From: Dirofilaria immitis
Lineage: Eukaryota; Nematoda; Chromadorea; Rhabditida; Onchocercidae
NCBI GenBank assembly: GCA_024305405.1
Contig: JAKNDB010000068.1
Span: forward strand, 4,654,001-4,718,000
Reading direction: 5' to 3'
Length of the DNA stretch: 64,000 nucleotides
The translations under genes and the position numbers were made by a program. This document shows, one piece after another, positions 25,645 through 40,184 of this stretch; positions within the stretch are counted from its first letter, which is position 1, and every line of letters starts with the position of its first letter. The notes below the pieces were generated by a model. The model saw nothing but the letters and a program-made list of their open reading frames with translations. It had not been told where the DNA came from and did not search any database.

Positions 25645-26559
25645 TTTCTTGCTCTTTTTCGTTTCATAAATATACCATTAAATTATGTAAGAAAGTCTAT
25701 ATACAATTCTTTTACTATATATATAACTGAGATGAAAAATTTGTTCTCAATGATGATATATGGACAAATTTTTGTTGACATAATGATGAAGATACGAGTA
25801 GTTAAGCTAAAATTTACCAACAGATGATGACGATATTGGAATTATCATATTTTAACTGAAGCCAGACTCAAATATTATTGTGATATCTGAACAATTCATC
25901 ATCAAAAATAATATTAGCCTGAGATAAATAGCGAAGAATAATACCAAAAATAATCGAAGCAAAAAAAAGAAAATAAACAACGAAAATTAATTAGATATAA
26001 ATAAAAGAGATAATGACTAATGCAATTATCATTATTGTAAAAAAATTATGGCAATGAAATGATATTCGTTCGAGAATGACGAGGGCCATAATTATTATTT
26101 TCTAATTTCCTTTTTCTTCCAATTATTCACTATTAGTTTCAAATTTTTATTTTTTTCGAAATTCAATTTATAAAGTACATTTGAATTGGAACTTTTGCTT
26201 TTAACAAATATTTCCGTGTTGGAAAAATTATTTTAAAGAAAATTTTTATCAAATCTCATGGGATGTATCAATGTAAGAGCAAAATGAAATATATAAGAAA
26301 AAGTTATTATCAAAATTGAATTCTATTTATCGAAATATTCAAGAAATTGGAAAAATTTATGCAACTAGCTTTTGTTTTAATTCTTCTTATTTTACTATTT
26401 GAAATTTTTGTTTTTCTTCAAAATTTTGAGACAAATTTTAAGTCTTACATAAATTTTGAAATGAATTTTTAAATTAAATTTTATTATATAGGCATTGGAA
26501 ATGACAAAAATTAAAGAAAATTCTCGAACTTTTATTAAAATAATTCTTTTATAAAATTA
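25645..26559 (+). repeat. Direct repeat copy 2 (about 915 bp)
   Basis: Same orientation as, and almost identical to, 15021-15936. The sequences diverge abruptly after ATAAAATTA. Together the two copies bracket the palindrome and its flanks (about 9.7 kb between copies). Confidence 0.9.
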
Positions 26560-27654
26560 ATCTATATATTCATGCATATAATCTTATATTCCAAGAATAT
26601 ATGTAATCGGTGAGGAACTTTCATCAAATATTTTCGTACTTGCTAATAATATTCGAAATATTTATTCTATCATCTCTATCATATAGCACCATAGCAGAAT
26701 AATGGATGAAAAATTGTTTATATCTATTACTAATTCATTATTACATATCTACATTAATGCAGTACTTAATTTAAATAAGTTTATTAAATTGACACATTGA
26801 TAATTTTAATTTACTTTTTATTGAATTTTGGAGATAATATTGAATTAATAGATGTGAGTTTGAATAAATGAAATATTTATGCTGAACTTCATTATAAGCT
26901 TAATCTTTTGTTGCCAGAATTTAAAATAAATATTGGTTCATCCAACGTTTAAGCAGTATATAGAACGACGACTAGATTACACGTCCTAATGGGACGTTAT
27001 GTGATGAAGTGAAGCGGAATAATGTAAATAAGATATTCTACTCTGCCAATTCCACATTCCGAAAAATCAAATTATGCGAATGGTATATTCATCAAGACAG
27101 TTTTAAACATTTATCATTTAATTTCATTTGCCTGATTCGCATCTTTTTTATAGCATTCTCTTGCATATAAGTGAGTAATATTAATATTGATGATAGTATC
27201 ACCGGCATCTTACATTATAAAATTATATAATAAACTTAGATGGTACCATCGAAAGATCTAACATTTGACATTGTCTTCACATTCGATACATATAATACAT
27301 TTCGATTAACAGATTAATGATATTGTAGATTTTATAATGGAAACTGCTAATGAACAACAAACGCATTTCTTTATCTTTTATCGTTTAATTTATTACACAT
27401 TCCTTGAATGACATATCTTTTGTTATGCAAATTAAAAGCGTTGTTTCTTATCATAATTGCTTGCATATTTTCAATCCTTAACTTTCAACATTGCAAATAC
27501 TATTTTATCAAATAATTATGAATTATCATATAATTATTACGAAAATTAGTATAACATTTTTCTTTTCAATAACAAAGTTCATTACTTCAAATTTTAAGAG
27601 GAAAGTAGAAAGCTCGTAAATATTATTCTAAATGTAGAAACAATTTTATTTAAA
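26560..27654. other. Gene-free stretch
   Basis: No coding signal seen. One small hairpin, ACGTCC-taat-GGGACGT, lies near 26981-26997. Confidence 0.5.
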
Positions 27655-27888
27655 CAAAATTTGGAAGAAGCAGTCTTCCAACTTTTGTTTTGCAAACTAA
27701 CATATAACTCCTGCAAGAGAGTAAAGAAAAGTGATAAGTCTAAGTTGGAAGATCAGTGATAAGTCTAAGTTGGAAGATATCTATCTGACAATTTTAGACG
27801 TAAGAAATATACACGGACTGAAAAACGACACTTCATTAGCGTCCATCTTAACATGAATCACGAATTATCAGCGTATGGATAAATGTTA
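27655..27888. repeat. Second repeat family, inverted copy with internal duplication
   Basis: Reverse complement of 21029-21245. It has a 25-bp tandem duplication, GTGATAAGTCTAAGTTGGAA plus five bases, at 27731-27778 that the loop copy lacks. Confidence 0.85.
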
Positions 27889-30002
27889 AGGTAGTTGTTA
27901 ATTCACCAAAAAAACCTACAAGTTCTTTATAAGAATATTTCTTTTGATATCTCTCGATGATTATGTATTTTGGAATTCTGACATTTTTTACGACAAAACA
28001 AAAATTCTGTTTTTGGCCAACAGGGAAGAAACATTGAGGAATTCATATGACTGACTACAGTTGACAACTGATAATAAGAGTAAATGATATTGTTGGAATA
28101 ACTAAAGTTGCATTGATCTAATATGCACTTCCGGTTAACTAACATCCTTTCGGTGTCGGATTATCGCGTTCGCCAATTATTACGTTCGCTAAGGAAAAAA
28201 CTGGATTGCCATTTTCAAGCCAAAACAAACCAAGTTTGCGCAATTTAATTTATTCAAAAATTTTCCGGCAATTGACTGTTAAATCTATCATTTGCCGAAT
28301 CCAGCAAGTCAATCTTCAAGTAACGGAATGAAATAAAATGCGATAGGACAAATTCTTTGCATTGAAAATTTTTGATTTGTAAAATATTGAATAGTAAGAG
28401 AGATTTACATCAATAAAGTTTTAGTGGAATGAAGCAAATATATTAAAATTTACAAGTCAAAAATTTTTTTACAACTTTTTTTTCGGTTGACTTAGAAATC
28501 AAATTCTATGCGTTTGGAAGTTTCAGAAACAGAAGAAACTAACCACCAAAAAATCTACATACATTTCTTCAGTTATTTTATATATAGGAAAGATTCGTTG
28601 ATCGTTGACTCTACTGATAATCAATGGTTCAAACCATTTTTTAAACACTTCGCTTGCAATTTCGCAAAGTGATTCAAACTTCGGTACGATAAACTAGAAG
28701 AAGGAAACGATGACAGGTGACAATTTGATCTCTTCATTCTGTTGAGAAAAGTATATAATCGAAAGTAAGTGAACTATAATCAAACTTGACGTAGGAAAAC
28801 TTTCCAAATTCATGTGAATGAATTGCAATAGACATGATATACAATTGCAAAAGCAAATATAAAATTGTGAATACAAAATAAGAATCTCACTTTCATAATG
28901 AAGTCAAATTAAATAAGAATGCAGTGAATGAGAGAAATATAATCAAGGGTTGCATAAAATGTTGCTATTTTATTGGATGATCTCCATTCTCAAGAATCCT
29001 GAAGAATATCTTTCACACTCGGGATTCTCTGATAATGAAGAAAATTCCTTTAGCATTTTTTGTTTTTTCTTTTGTTTTCTTACAGTCAAGGGCTCAATTC
29101 CATTATAGGATTTTTCCGCTGCTGATAATACAAGATAATGAATCTTTAAGTTCTCCCATAAAACTAGTCTATCTAAACAGACTGACATATATATGAAAGA
29201 GAAAACGAATAAATTTTAGCATTTCTGAAAGTTATTTTGGAAACGGTTTAATACTTTACAATCAAGCAAACAGAGTGAATGATTACTTGGATTTATAGTT
29301 TCACACATTTGACTAATTTCTTGAAAGATAATCTTTGCACGCTAAATTACATAAGATAGAAGAAAGGTTGTAAAAAGTAGACTATAGGGAATTTAGAAAG
29401 GATCTCATAAAAAAAAGCGTTTCCGCACCATAATGACTAATCTATTAATAATATATGAAGATAAATTACTTCAAGAGTATCTTGCCATGAAATTACAGAA
29501 ACATTCAAGAAAGATATTTTATCAATTGCTCAAGCAAAAACAAATATTTATACATATAAATTCTGCAATAAAACATCCAGATATGATTTGGTTATTTTAA
29601 AGAAGAAAAACTGTTTGATGCGAAATATTCTCTACACAAAATAATGCCTTTAAGTATGGATTGATAGCATAACTGATGTTGACAATTAATAATATGTAGG
29701 AATATGCATAGGCGTACGCAATTTGATAAGATATCAATAAACAGTATATCGAGAAGAGGTAATTAAAAACGGAAGCAATGGGAGGCATGAAAAACACATA
29801 CAGTTAAAAAAGCAAGAGATTAAGGTTTAAATAATATTTGGTAAGAAATAACGAGCATGTCTCATTGCCGATTGATAAAAGGAGATCCAATACCACTGAT
29901 AAATTAGTAACATATACGCATGTTCACAAAAATATACCAGAATAATGTAATTTGTACAGAGAGCAACATTGTAACACACTATAAGTTGCCGATGTAATTT
30001 AC
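27889..30002. other. Region downstream of SMC1, no recognised gene
   Basis: Less AT-rich than the repeat block. On the minus strand a charged open frame at about 28977-29134 follows an acceptor-like TATTATCAG and ends at a TAA that overlaps an AATAAA. It could be a last exon but matches no family I know. Confidence 0.4.
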
Positions 30003-33000
30003 TCACTCAATAAATGAATCAGACTGCGGCTGTTTGTACGGAGTGAGGTCAAGTGTCAGCATTCCGGAAACAGTATAACTGGATGGGTGCGGATAAATAC
30101 CAATAATGGCATCAGCTTTATTATAAAATTCTTCTTTCAGCGATATGACAATTAATTGCATGTCAACATGTGCACGCTCACAGATGAAATTTGCAACCTA
30201 AAATTCGCTCCATAAATTCATAATTTATTAGAAACATCATTCAAATTACATTGAAGCAATTAAAGTAGAGTTTGGAAAGTCAACTAACAAAAGTTTTTAA
30301 ATGTAACAATTAAAACAAAATTCGCTCGTTGTTTCTGCAGAGTTGATAACTGCCTGACAAAATCAACATATAAAGTATAACAAAAGGATTCAGAGAAATG
30401 TTATAAACAGAGTGGGAAGTTCTACACATTTCGTAATACATTCTTGATTAGTATATTTCTTTAGGAAATCAACCTTTCCAATATTCGTGTTATCCAACGC
30501 AGCATCAACTTCATCAAGAATGAAAAACGGTGATGGACTACGAGCATGAATAGCGAAAAGTAACGCTAACGCTGCAACAGTTTTTTCACCACCACTCAAA
30601 TTATCCATCGGTCGGAAACGTTTACCAGGTGCTACACAATTGTATGCAATACCTTCAAGATAAGGCTCTTCCATATTTTCTTCGCCAAGGAATGCTTGCG
30701 CACTCTCATTGCGACTGAGTTTCTAAAAAACAATAAAGTTAAGAAAGATATAAAAAGAAGAAAATGAAAATAACAAAAGATTTGAGAACTGAAAACTGAT
30801 CTCAAATTTTGAATTATGCGAAATTTCCAAAATTTAGAAAACGATAAATCATATTACTCCAAATAAATTTAACACAAGACGATAAAAACGAATCAAAATT
30901 TAAGAAAATGACCTTGTATATGTCATCAATTTTCTGTGAAACAGGTTCGAAGCATTCATGGAATCGATGGTACCGATCAGTTTTAACTTTTTCAAATAAC
31001 AGACGAATTTTCCGTGCTTTTTTCGGGCCAATTCACATTCTTCTGTTGTTTCAGCTTCCTTCTCTTTACTATTTCCATTCTAGCAAAAATGAATTGCAAA
31101 AAAAAGCAGAACAATCAAACGATCCACTTTTCTTGAAAAACAAGCAAAAGATAAAATTTCAAACTTTCATAAACAATATCAGCAACAATCCAACAGTTAG
31201 TTTATATGAAAAACAGTAGCATATATATATTTCTCAAGCTATATTAAGTTATAAACCAGGCATACGTAGAAATTTTTTCGCTAATCTATGGAAAACTAAG
31301 GATATTTTACGCACATACATCTATACTTATATCGATATTATTAAATAATATAGAAAAAGGCATATTCGAGCAAAGCAGTAATATTAATTTTGTTAACCTT
31401 TCCTTCGCCTTCATATTCGGTGCACTGATTCGTGAAATTTTTGCTTGCGAATCACTAACTTCTTTATTAAGTTTGTCAAGAGCCTTCTTTACTTCCTCAT
31501 CATTATCAAACTGAAATCAATTTTTAAATGAAAATATATAATTTTTGTTTCTTCCCTCTTCCTACTTCCTACCTGCTTTCTTATTATTTGCTTTCACTAT
31601 TACATTGACTTCTGTTTCTGCATCCTCTAGCACATAAAAGTTTATCAAGACAGTAATTCCGTTAACAATTTGGTGATATTATAAAAACTTCAAGAATTCA
31701 TAAAGTAGCAATTAAATACCTCTCTGAGATTAACTGGAAATGTTCGATAATCAACTTGTATTTGTGCCTCACGATCCATCTGCTCATGTGAGAGTTGCTG
31801 TGAATCACTTACACTTGCACTTGCAGTACCTAAAGTGGATTTATAATGACTGAGAAGAAAAAGTTCTACACCAATTATCAAAATTATCAGTTTATGATAG
31901 CATTCAATAAAATATAACTTTATGCTACTACGATTATATACGGATATATTCAACGATAAAGTCAACGATGTTAATTTTCAATCATTCTTTTAATTCAGTT
32001 GCTAATTGAGATATCAGTTGTTCAAATGGTTCAGTTATTAGGAAACAAAAAACATAAAAAAAATTACTGGAGGGAATGGCGTCATCGATTTCAATATCGG
32101 CAAGAGATCCTCGAAGCAATGGTAATTTAATTCCATTCATTTTACATTGGTGTAGTAATGAATGACGCTGATGACGCCGTCTCGAAATGATTTGCTCCAA
32201 TGCAGCAGCTGTTTTCTCTGCTGCAGCTACCTAAAGAATATAATTAATTTATAAACGTATTAAAATTATTAAAGTATTAAAATTGGTCTTAGTCAAGAAA
32301 ACTAGAATTTGTGCAAAATGATAATGATATTTCAATTCTTCATTAAATTAATAAATATTTCTACCGCCAATTACTTCTAACCGTAAAAGCTACTCACTAT
32401 AGCAATGAATAGTTATATTTTAACCAATAGTTATAGATTTCTATCCGTAATAAATATCGATAACTTCATTGCCTATTACTCTTCAAGATAATAATGATTT
32501 AAAAAACCGCTTTAATTACTGGAATGTAAATTTTTTCTCTTAGACCTGTCAACATCTAATTAATTCATCAATCATGATTACTTCACGAGCAGCTTGTTGC
32601 GCAGTTTTCTTAAGCACGCTTATTTCAGCGTCACTATCTTCAACTAATGCTTTCTTTGAGACGATTGCCATTTTCATTTGTTCCAATTCACTTTCCAATT
32701 TCTTCAGTGTCTAAACGTGGAGGTGATTCTTGAAAAATCAGCAGGACAAAAATGTTAAAATCGTAAAAACATTCTAATAATCTTGCAATATTATTGATCA
32801 AGAAATAATACCTTATGTTCCTCTTCTTCTTTCTTTTTTAAACCCTCAATTTCTTTCGTTAAACGTTTTACTTTCTCAGCTTCCTGTTTCTCTTTCACTG
32901 AAAATACGAACTACGTCTTAATTTTAGAGATATCACTAATATAATACTTCAAATAATGAGTAATTTGAAAAAGATAAGCGTATAGAATCCCGAAAAAAAT

Positions 33001-36000
33001 TTCTGTATCATATCCGGAAAAAAGCCATGATTTTGTAAATTCAGAGTATTATTTTTCTCCAAAACATACATTATAATCGCTAAAAAGTACTACAAAAAAC
33101 CTCTTAATAAATGCATCAATAATCTATTAGAAGAATTCAATTACGACATTACTGTAAGACATTTGTGTACAAAAAAATTTACATCGCTTATCCTCTGATT
33201 TTAAATAGTCCAATTCATTTCGCAAGCGATCCAATTCATTATCAAATTTCTTCAATTGGTCCTGCATTTCTTCATGAAAACGCATCTCACGCTGTTCGTA
33301 CTGACTCAAAAAATCAAAGAAATTGTTTAGAGTTTCATCCAAAAAAAAGGTTTTCATTAACGAACGATATTCGGAACAAAGCAATCGTCAAAGAAAATTG
33401 AGATTTATATTGCTAGGATACATTAAAAGGTTATTGTAATAAAGAAGGAATGAAAATGTGAAAATCAACCATACCGAATGTCTTTAATATTTATACGTTG
33501 ACAAAACTCGTGAAATACTTCGTCGGTAATGATGTTTCGTTTACGTTGTAATTTTTCAATTTGTACAATTCGTTCTGCCATCCTCTGCTCAATTTCATCA
33601 ATTCGTGGCTGAAATTTCGATTAGATCAGTTGCCAGTCAATCAATTCATTTCTGTCAAATATTCGAAAACGATACTTCTACCATCTCCTAATAACCGCAC
33701 ACGATATGCTATTTATAAGAAAGATGGAAATGAGTATTATTATCCCTTCAGCAAAGCTATCTGCTTATAAAAATATTGAAAACGAAAAATTTTAGACTAC
33801 ACTCACTTGTATAAGTGAAAGTTCGCTGTTAAGAGTTTCGAGATCCTGTTCAAGCTTTTTAAGTGTTTGACTCGTTATCTTCGTATGCTCATTTCGAGTA
33901 TTTTTGAGACGATTTTCAAGATGAATCAATTGGTTTCGCTTCATTTCAACATCAAGCTCTTTCTTACGTGTTCGATGCAATTGCTGAAGCTCATCTTGCA
34001 GTTTCACTCGATTCTCTTTCAGCTTCCTACAAATATTTTTCTTATTTTTCCGACAAAACCACTGTTTAGATTAAGCACGATTATTATAGTCATTAAGCTT
34101 AGTAAAAATGTTGCATTCCCTTATAATTATACGTGCTACAGTTTCACTTTAATTAGTTAGTTCAAAATCATTCGAAAAAATATCAATGCAAATAAACCTG
34201 ATAGCATTTTCATCCCATTTCTTGGCTCGCTGTCGCAGTTCTTGACCACCTCCTGATATAATGCCGCTCCTTTCGAACAGTGTTCCATCTAATGCTACTG
34301 CTTTGTATCGATCTGATGCACTTCCGTAAGCTAGATACCTATAATGAACCAAAAGTAAGCAAAAATGCAGTCTGCCACTAATTAATAATGTTTACACACA
34401 GAGCCATTTTTTAATGAAATGTTATCAGTCACTAATTAACATCATCAACACTAAAAATAAAGGTGAATAATCTCTTCCCAAACAAATAAGAAGCAACAAC
34501 ATAAATAATAAGCAGTTATAAAAATTTTTTGAATTAAACCCTAATATTGAGCCCAAAAAAAATGCAAATACTTTGCATCGTCAGGTGTTTCGCAGACAAG
34601 CGCATTACCGCATGCAAATTGGAGTGCTTTACGCGCGATCGGATTATTGCATTGGATAACATCAAAAACCAGTTTCACGCCTCGTGGCTCAGTCAGTTCC
34701 CTAAAATTCAAGTCTTGGATATATTACAATCTCTTTATCGTATTTTCTATTTTTTATGATATAATGCAGTATCAAATATAAGAATAAATGCTTAAGATAT
34801 TATAACTAAGCGACTTCGCAAATTTGTTAAATTGCCAGTTGTTACATTCATAAACATGAGTGGAAAGAAATCTTCTTACCGCAATTTTTCTTTAACCGGA
34901 TGGACATCTAGAATTGATAAAGGAAGGAAAGTTTCAGGTGCGAGACGTTGTTCTTTCAAATAAATGATACTTTCTCGAGCTGTTTCGTCCGTGTCACAAA
35001 CAATAGACATCATATTTTTAGCTAGTACCTGCAATAATAACATCATTCTGGAATCATATTTATTAAAACAAATTAACGGTAATAGAATGAAATTAATTAA
35101 ACTGAAAAAATAAAGAAACTAGTCATATTTTCGAGTTAAATTTAATGATAATTTTTAAATTCTTAGCGAATTTACGCATCAATAATTGACCAACAAAAAT
35201 TAGACCTTGGTAATAGCAATCTGGAATCGCCGATGGGACGGTTGGCATAAGTCAACCAATCGACCATAGACACGATCCGGAAAGATACGCTTTAAATTTT
35301 CGATTGTTTCATTTCGTTTCCTATTTCGTTCTGATTCTGCTGTATCACCATGTGCCTCCGACAATTGTCGTGAGACATTATTTAATTCCGATGTTACTTT
35401 CTCCAAACGTTCTTTTGATTCGCGTACCTATAGATAATTTTGGTTTTTAAAATTTAAAATCAACGATAGAATGACTTCAGACGATGTTAGTAACAGTTAC
35501 ATTATGCATGACTACTGAGATTAAAAAATAATGAAAAGACGCAAGTATTCGATATAGAAAAATATAGGGTTTGAAAGCCAAAAACTTGGATTTAATGTCA
35601 ACCAGTCTTGATTGGTGAGAAACAATTTAGTTATACCACAGAGTTTTATTTCTTGATTCTCAAAATCAATCACTTCACTAGATTTTCTTATCGAGGCTTC
35701 ATACAATTTAATTTTCTTCCTCAGACTATCTTATCATTTGAACGACAAAATAAGATAAGACAACAAACGCATCAAAACGGAATGGCGTACCTGAACTTCA
35801 AGATTTTGCAAATTTTTCTTCTCGTCTTGAATTAGATTATTCTGTGACACGATATTTTCTGAAAGCTGTTCTCCCTGACGTGATATGCGTTCAATTTCTT
35901 GCTCCTTCTAAAAATTTTCTTCAATCTCAGTAATTTATCTTTTAAAGATTTAAAATTAGTTCCCCGCGTTGCATCTTAAATCATATTCATATTTTTATTT

Positions 36001-39000
36001 TGACCTTACGAAGTTACTAGCGTAATATACTATTTGAAGTTAAACTCAAAATCAAACTGAAAAAGAATACTCTCTACTCCATGAATGGAATGCGTAAGAA
36101 ACATGTTTAGTTTCCTCTAAAGGAGAGCTGCAAGCAAGACTACTGAAATAGCGATTACACGAAATAAATCTCATGAAAAACGAACGTTTTTAACGCGATC
36201 ATTCGCATGAGTCAGACGTCTCTGTTCAAATTGCAAATTATTCTTTTCAGTTTCTTGTTCTTGTAACAATTTATTAAGTTCCATATCTATAACACCACAC
36301 CGTTTTGTTGCTTCACCCTTCAGTCCATAGTATTCGTTTACCTTCAACATAATTATATCAGACATGTATAAAACATACATACATATATTTAAAGCAAATG
36401 CAAATTTTCAGTAACAAAAAATATTCTGAACAACTTATATGCTACACATATTCGTCGCTATAAAACAATAAACTTTCTAATGTTTTAGGAAAAAAATGAA
36501 CCAAACTATAAACTTAAATTTAGTATTATAAACTATTTTAGCTACGCGTCACCACATCATTGAAAAAAAATTCGTTACCTGGGCATCACTTAATTGCATT
36601 GCTAATTCTTGTGACTCAGTAGCAAGTTTAGCCTCACATTCTTGCTTTTTTCTTCAACATCCCTAAAAAATAAAGCGTTACAGAAGAGCGAATTTGGATA
36701 AATTTGAATCACTATGATCTGAAATATAGCCTAATACCTAAGTTGATTCTTCAGCGTCACTACATTGGTCTCATGGGCTTCAGCTGCTCTTTGAGCATTA
36801 GAATGTGCTTTATTAGCCATTTCAAGCTTTGCTTTTACATGCACAACACCTTGTTTAGCAGCGACATATCGAGGCTTTTGCGTCATTACTTCCTTCTCCT
36901 AAAAATGACTTGATATGCAATACATACAATATACAATACACATAAATCAATATTTTTATATTAAAGCTAGAGCAATCTAATCAATGATAACAACTCTCAA
37001 ATAAATAGAGCACGTCAAATATCAAATGTATTTCTCATAATATTACCAAATTTCCTAAAAATTTACGTCTGTCGCACATTTTATTCATTGTTAAAAGTGC
37101 ATAAAAAAATCTTTTTCATGTCCTAAAACACGAAATATAATGGAAGATCAATTTGGGCATCCTTTCAGGATCAGGATCATTAATTCTTTGATGGAAGGAT
37201 GCTGACGCCTATTCATGATATATGAAGCAAAAGTCGATTATCCTCATACTCTCAAACGTACCTTTCCGGATGTATTATTTTCCAGTTTGTGAACTTCTTT
37301 CAAAACTTTCTTATGTTCATGTTGCTTCGCCGTTACAGCTGCATCACATTCTGCTTTTTTACTGATTAACTCGGTTACTATTTCTTTTTACGTTTCCAAT
37401 CGCTTGTCGTTTCGTCTGCCATTTTTTCCGCATAAAACAGTTGTAGAAGATATACCTGACGTTGTTTTGCTTCCTACAACTCATATTATTAATTTGCATT
37501 TACTATTAACAACTAAAGTTAACATTTGCATTATTAAAAATTAGCTTCATTCACGTATATTTATTCTTCTATGATAGGATCAAGAAGATTTTCAGGTCGT
37601 TGGATGCAATAATTGCAACAAAATATACGCAACAGAGATTCGACGTAAATAATCAAATCGTTATATCCAATCAATCATTAAGCACCAACAGTTAATAGTG
37701 ATTTATTCACTGAAAAATACTCTTCCTTCTTTCCCCAAAACTCCCATGCACTAGCGTATTTAACAACATTTCTTACTAAGTTACTATGTTATCAATAATA
37801 TTTTTATATCCTCTCAAACAATATCTGGTTTAATCCTGAATTAATGTTTATAAATGACCATTATACAAGACAACAAGATATATTGCCCACCATATGATTC
37901 TATATGGGGCAACTATTAAGGAACGCTGACATTATGCATGCTACTTATTAAGAATATCTAAAATGCAAACCAGCTCTTCCTTTAACATTTGATATTTCTC
38001 GGCTTCATCCTTTTCCAACTTAGCTTCACGCTTTTCTAGTGCGATTCCTCGCCGCTTGTTTAAATTAAACGCCGCTTCCTCTTCCGCTTTCGCCAACTCT
38101 GTCTTCAGACGATCATAATCTGCTTGAAATTCACATGAGCTGGAAAATCATGGAATAGCATCAAAATTGTCAACAACTACACATTTTATTCAAGACTTAC
38201 CTTCAAGAAATTCCTCACGCTTGAATTAGATGTGCGTATAAAAAGACGATTTTAAAAACAATTTCAAAACACTTGAAACTACGCATACAGAACCTAAAAA
38301 GAAAACCAAACCGTGAAATTTCCTCAAACATTTGCGTTAGTTCGCGTGGATTTTTCATTGCGACCTGCTCAACCTGCCCTTGATACACAAGGAAATTTTT
38401 CGCCTTCATAAATACATTTATTTCTTCTAATGCATGACCGTACTGTTGCGGTGTAACAGTCTGCAATTATTTAAATGAAAGTTGTCGAAAAAGAAAAATT
38501 CAACGATACAATACGAGAAAGTATCTAGCATTTCTTGCTATGGAAGTCTGCCAAGAAGTACAAGTTATGCAGACAACAATACACAATTTAAGTAATATAA
38601 TTAACTGCAAGTAAATCAATGCAAGCAACTATAATTTGAAAAATGCAAACAACTTTAAGTAACTAATCATTGAAGAAAATTTCTAGCAGAAACAAGTTGA
38701 AATCATTCAAAAATTTTATGCAATACTTTGCCATCGACACGATATTCTGAACCAGATCCGGTTACCAACCGTGTAAAGCACGCATATTTCCATCATCATC
38801 TTCGTAATTCATTGTCACATGGCAACGATTTGCTACTGCTTTGCCCACTGGTGCGCCGTGTATTAAATCCTGTAAATTTTGTAAAAATAATAAATTAAAA
38901 TTGATAGAAAACTGTCAGAAGGAGAAAAAGCCAAAAAGTCAAACAGTCTATTTCATGAGCATCTTAACTAATGAATGGAATACATAATATAATTTGATAA

Positions 39001-39784
39001 TATGAACAGTGAATTTGATGAGGAAATCGATTCGCATACAATCGTATTATCATTAAGCTGCATCTTGTTAGCTGTTATCCAACCAAAAAAATTTAATTGC
39101 GATATAGAAAAATATTTTGCTAACATGTAACTTCTTCACTCGTAGATTACTTGCTTTTTCGCCAAGTACAAAACACATTGCATCCATCAAGTTCGATTTA
39201 CCTAAAAATAGGTAATAACATTTTAATCGTTAGGTCAAATTTTATAGTGAATAATAAACAAAAATCGATGAGCAAAGTGCCACAACACAAACTCTTGGAA
39301 TATTACTAGTGACATTAATTTATTAATACAAATAATATATAACAAGTAAGAAGTGAAAAATAATTTAATGAAGATCCATGATGATAATCTAATCAGTGAT
39401 ATTTTCTTTTCAGTCTCTGCGTTTTCTTTAAATCAAATAAAAATTTTTCAAAATTTCTGAAGTGGCATTGCATGCTTGCCTTCCAGGAATTTTGAAAATA
39501 TTATAGTTAGTACAATTTCATAACAGGGATGAATAGCTATTAGACTCTTCTCATAACCGATGTGATGGCATATTTGTTAAGTGATAATTTTAGTGAAACG
39601 CAAATTTTATGAACTGTCAAAAATCTGATCAGATCATTTTGCATATAAATTATTATTTAAACAATGCTGAATTACCTGATCCATTAGGACCAATGATTGC
39701 TGTGAATTGCTTGAATGGCCCAACTATCTGATTGCCCTTATAAGATTTAAAATTCTCTAATTCCAATGTATGCAGTCGTCCCAT
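30003..39784 (-). CDS. SMC1A: Cohesin subunit SMC1, complete 25-exon gene with five one-base gaps
   Basis: SMC1 forms the cohesin ring with SMC3 and kleisin, holding sister chromatids together in the nucleus. Exons (5'-3'): 39784-39676, 39201-39125, 38869-38727, 38460-38312, 38139-37971, 37473-37262, 36898-36738, 36662-36579, 36341-36186, 35907-35791, 35427-35206, 35028-34880, 34700-34572, 34338-34198, 34026-33807, 33608-33475, 33304-33183, 32897-32812, 32710-32582, 32230-32068, 31829-31720, 31510-31398, 31079-30913, 30722-30474, 30197-30003. The start [17 protein letters not shown], Walker A GPNGSGKSN (residues 32-40), hinge ([28 protein letters not shown]), signature LSGGEKT and Walker [12 protein letters not shown] are all present, with coiled coils between. 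Corrected length is about 1236 residues, as expected for the family. One base is missing in homopolymers at 38775-38777, 37381-37389, 36646-36651, 31065-31067 and 31018-31023. These are most likely assembly errors. Confidence 0.97.
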
Positions 39785-40184
39785 GTCTATAAAAATGTAG
39801 TACGAAAATCAGATTAAAATTGAACTTGTTCTTTCCAGATACCAATAAAGATCTAAAGTCAAAGTTCGGGTCAAAAAGCAGGAAATACGAATTAGCTGAA
39901 ATCAGTGAACATTAAAGAATCAATAAAAACATAATATACACAACTGAATAATGAAGAATGTCATATCACCCATATGCTTTCCATACCACAAAAATTTCAT
40001 TACGTGACTGCGTTAAAAGTTTGCCATGTTAGGGTACTACTCTGTTAAGATTTCTCTGAGCGGTATTCGTTTTGTAAAGGATTCCATTTTCAGTTATTGG
40101 GTTTCAAGTCGTGGGTTTTTATATTTGAATTCCAATTGAATTGTACATTAGAATGCATTTTATAGATAAGAATATAGGTGAAAA
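39785..40184. promoter_or_regulatory. Shared upstream region of the divergent SMC1 and QARS genes
   Basis: Only 400 bp separate the two start codons, so both promoters must lie here or overlap the first exons. AGAATATAG just before GTGAAAAATG could be a trans-splice acceptor for QARS. No individual factor sites are called. Confidence 0.5.

Noticed and set aside
15021..26559. LTR retrotransposon with 915-bp LTRs
   Set aside because: Repeat ends are not TG...CA, no primer-binding site or polypurine tract is visible, and no gag, protease, reverse transcriptase or integrase motifs occur between the copies.
38205..38235. Extra small SMC1 exon (CGTGAGGAATTTCTTGAAG)
   Set aside because: It looks like an exon with a good donor, but direct joining of 38312 to 38139 gives the conserved [14 protein letters not shown] in phase without it.
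30003..39784. SMC1 as a pseudogene
   Set aside because: All 25 exons, splice sites and catalytic motifs are intact; the five defects are all one-base homopolymer losses of the same kind seen in neighbouring genes.
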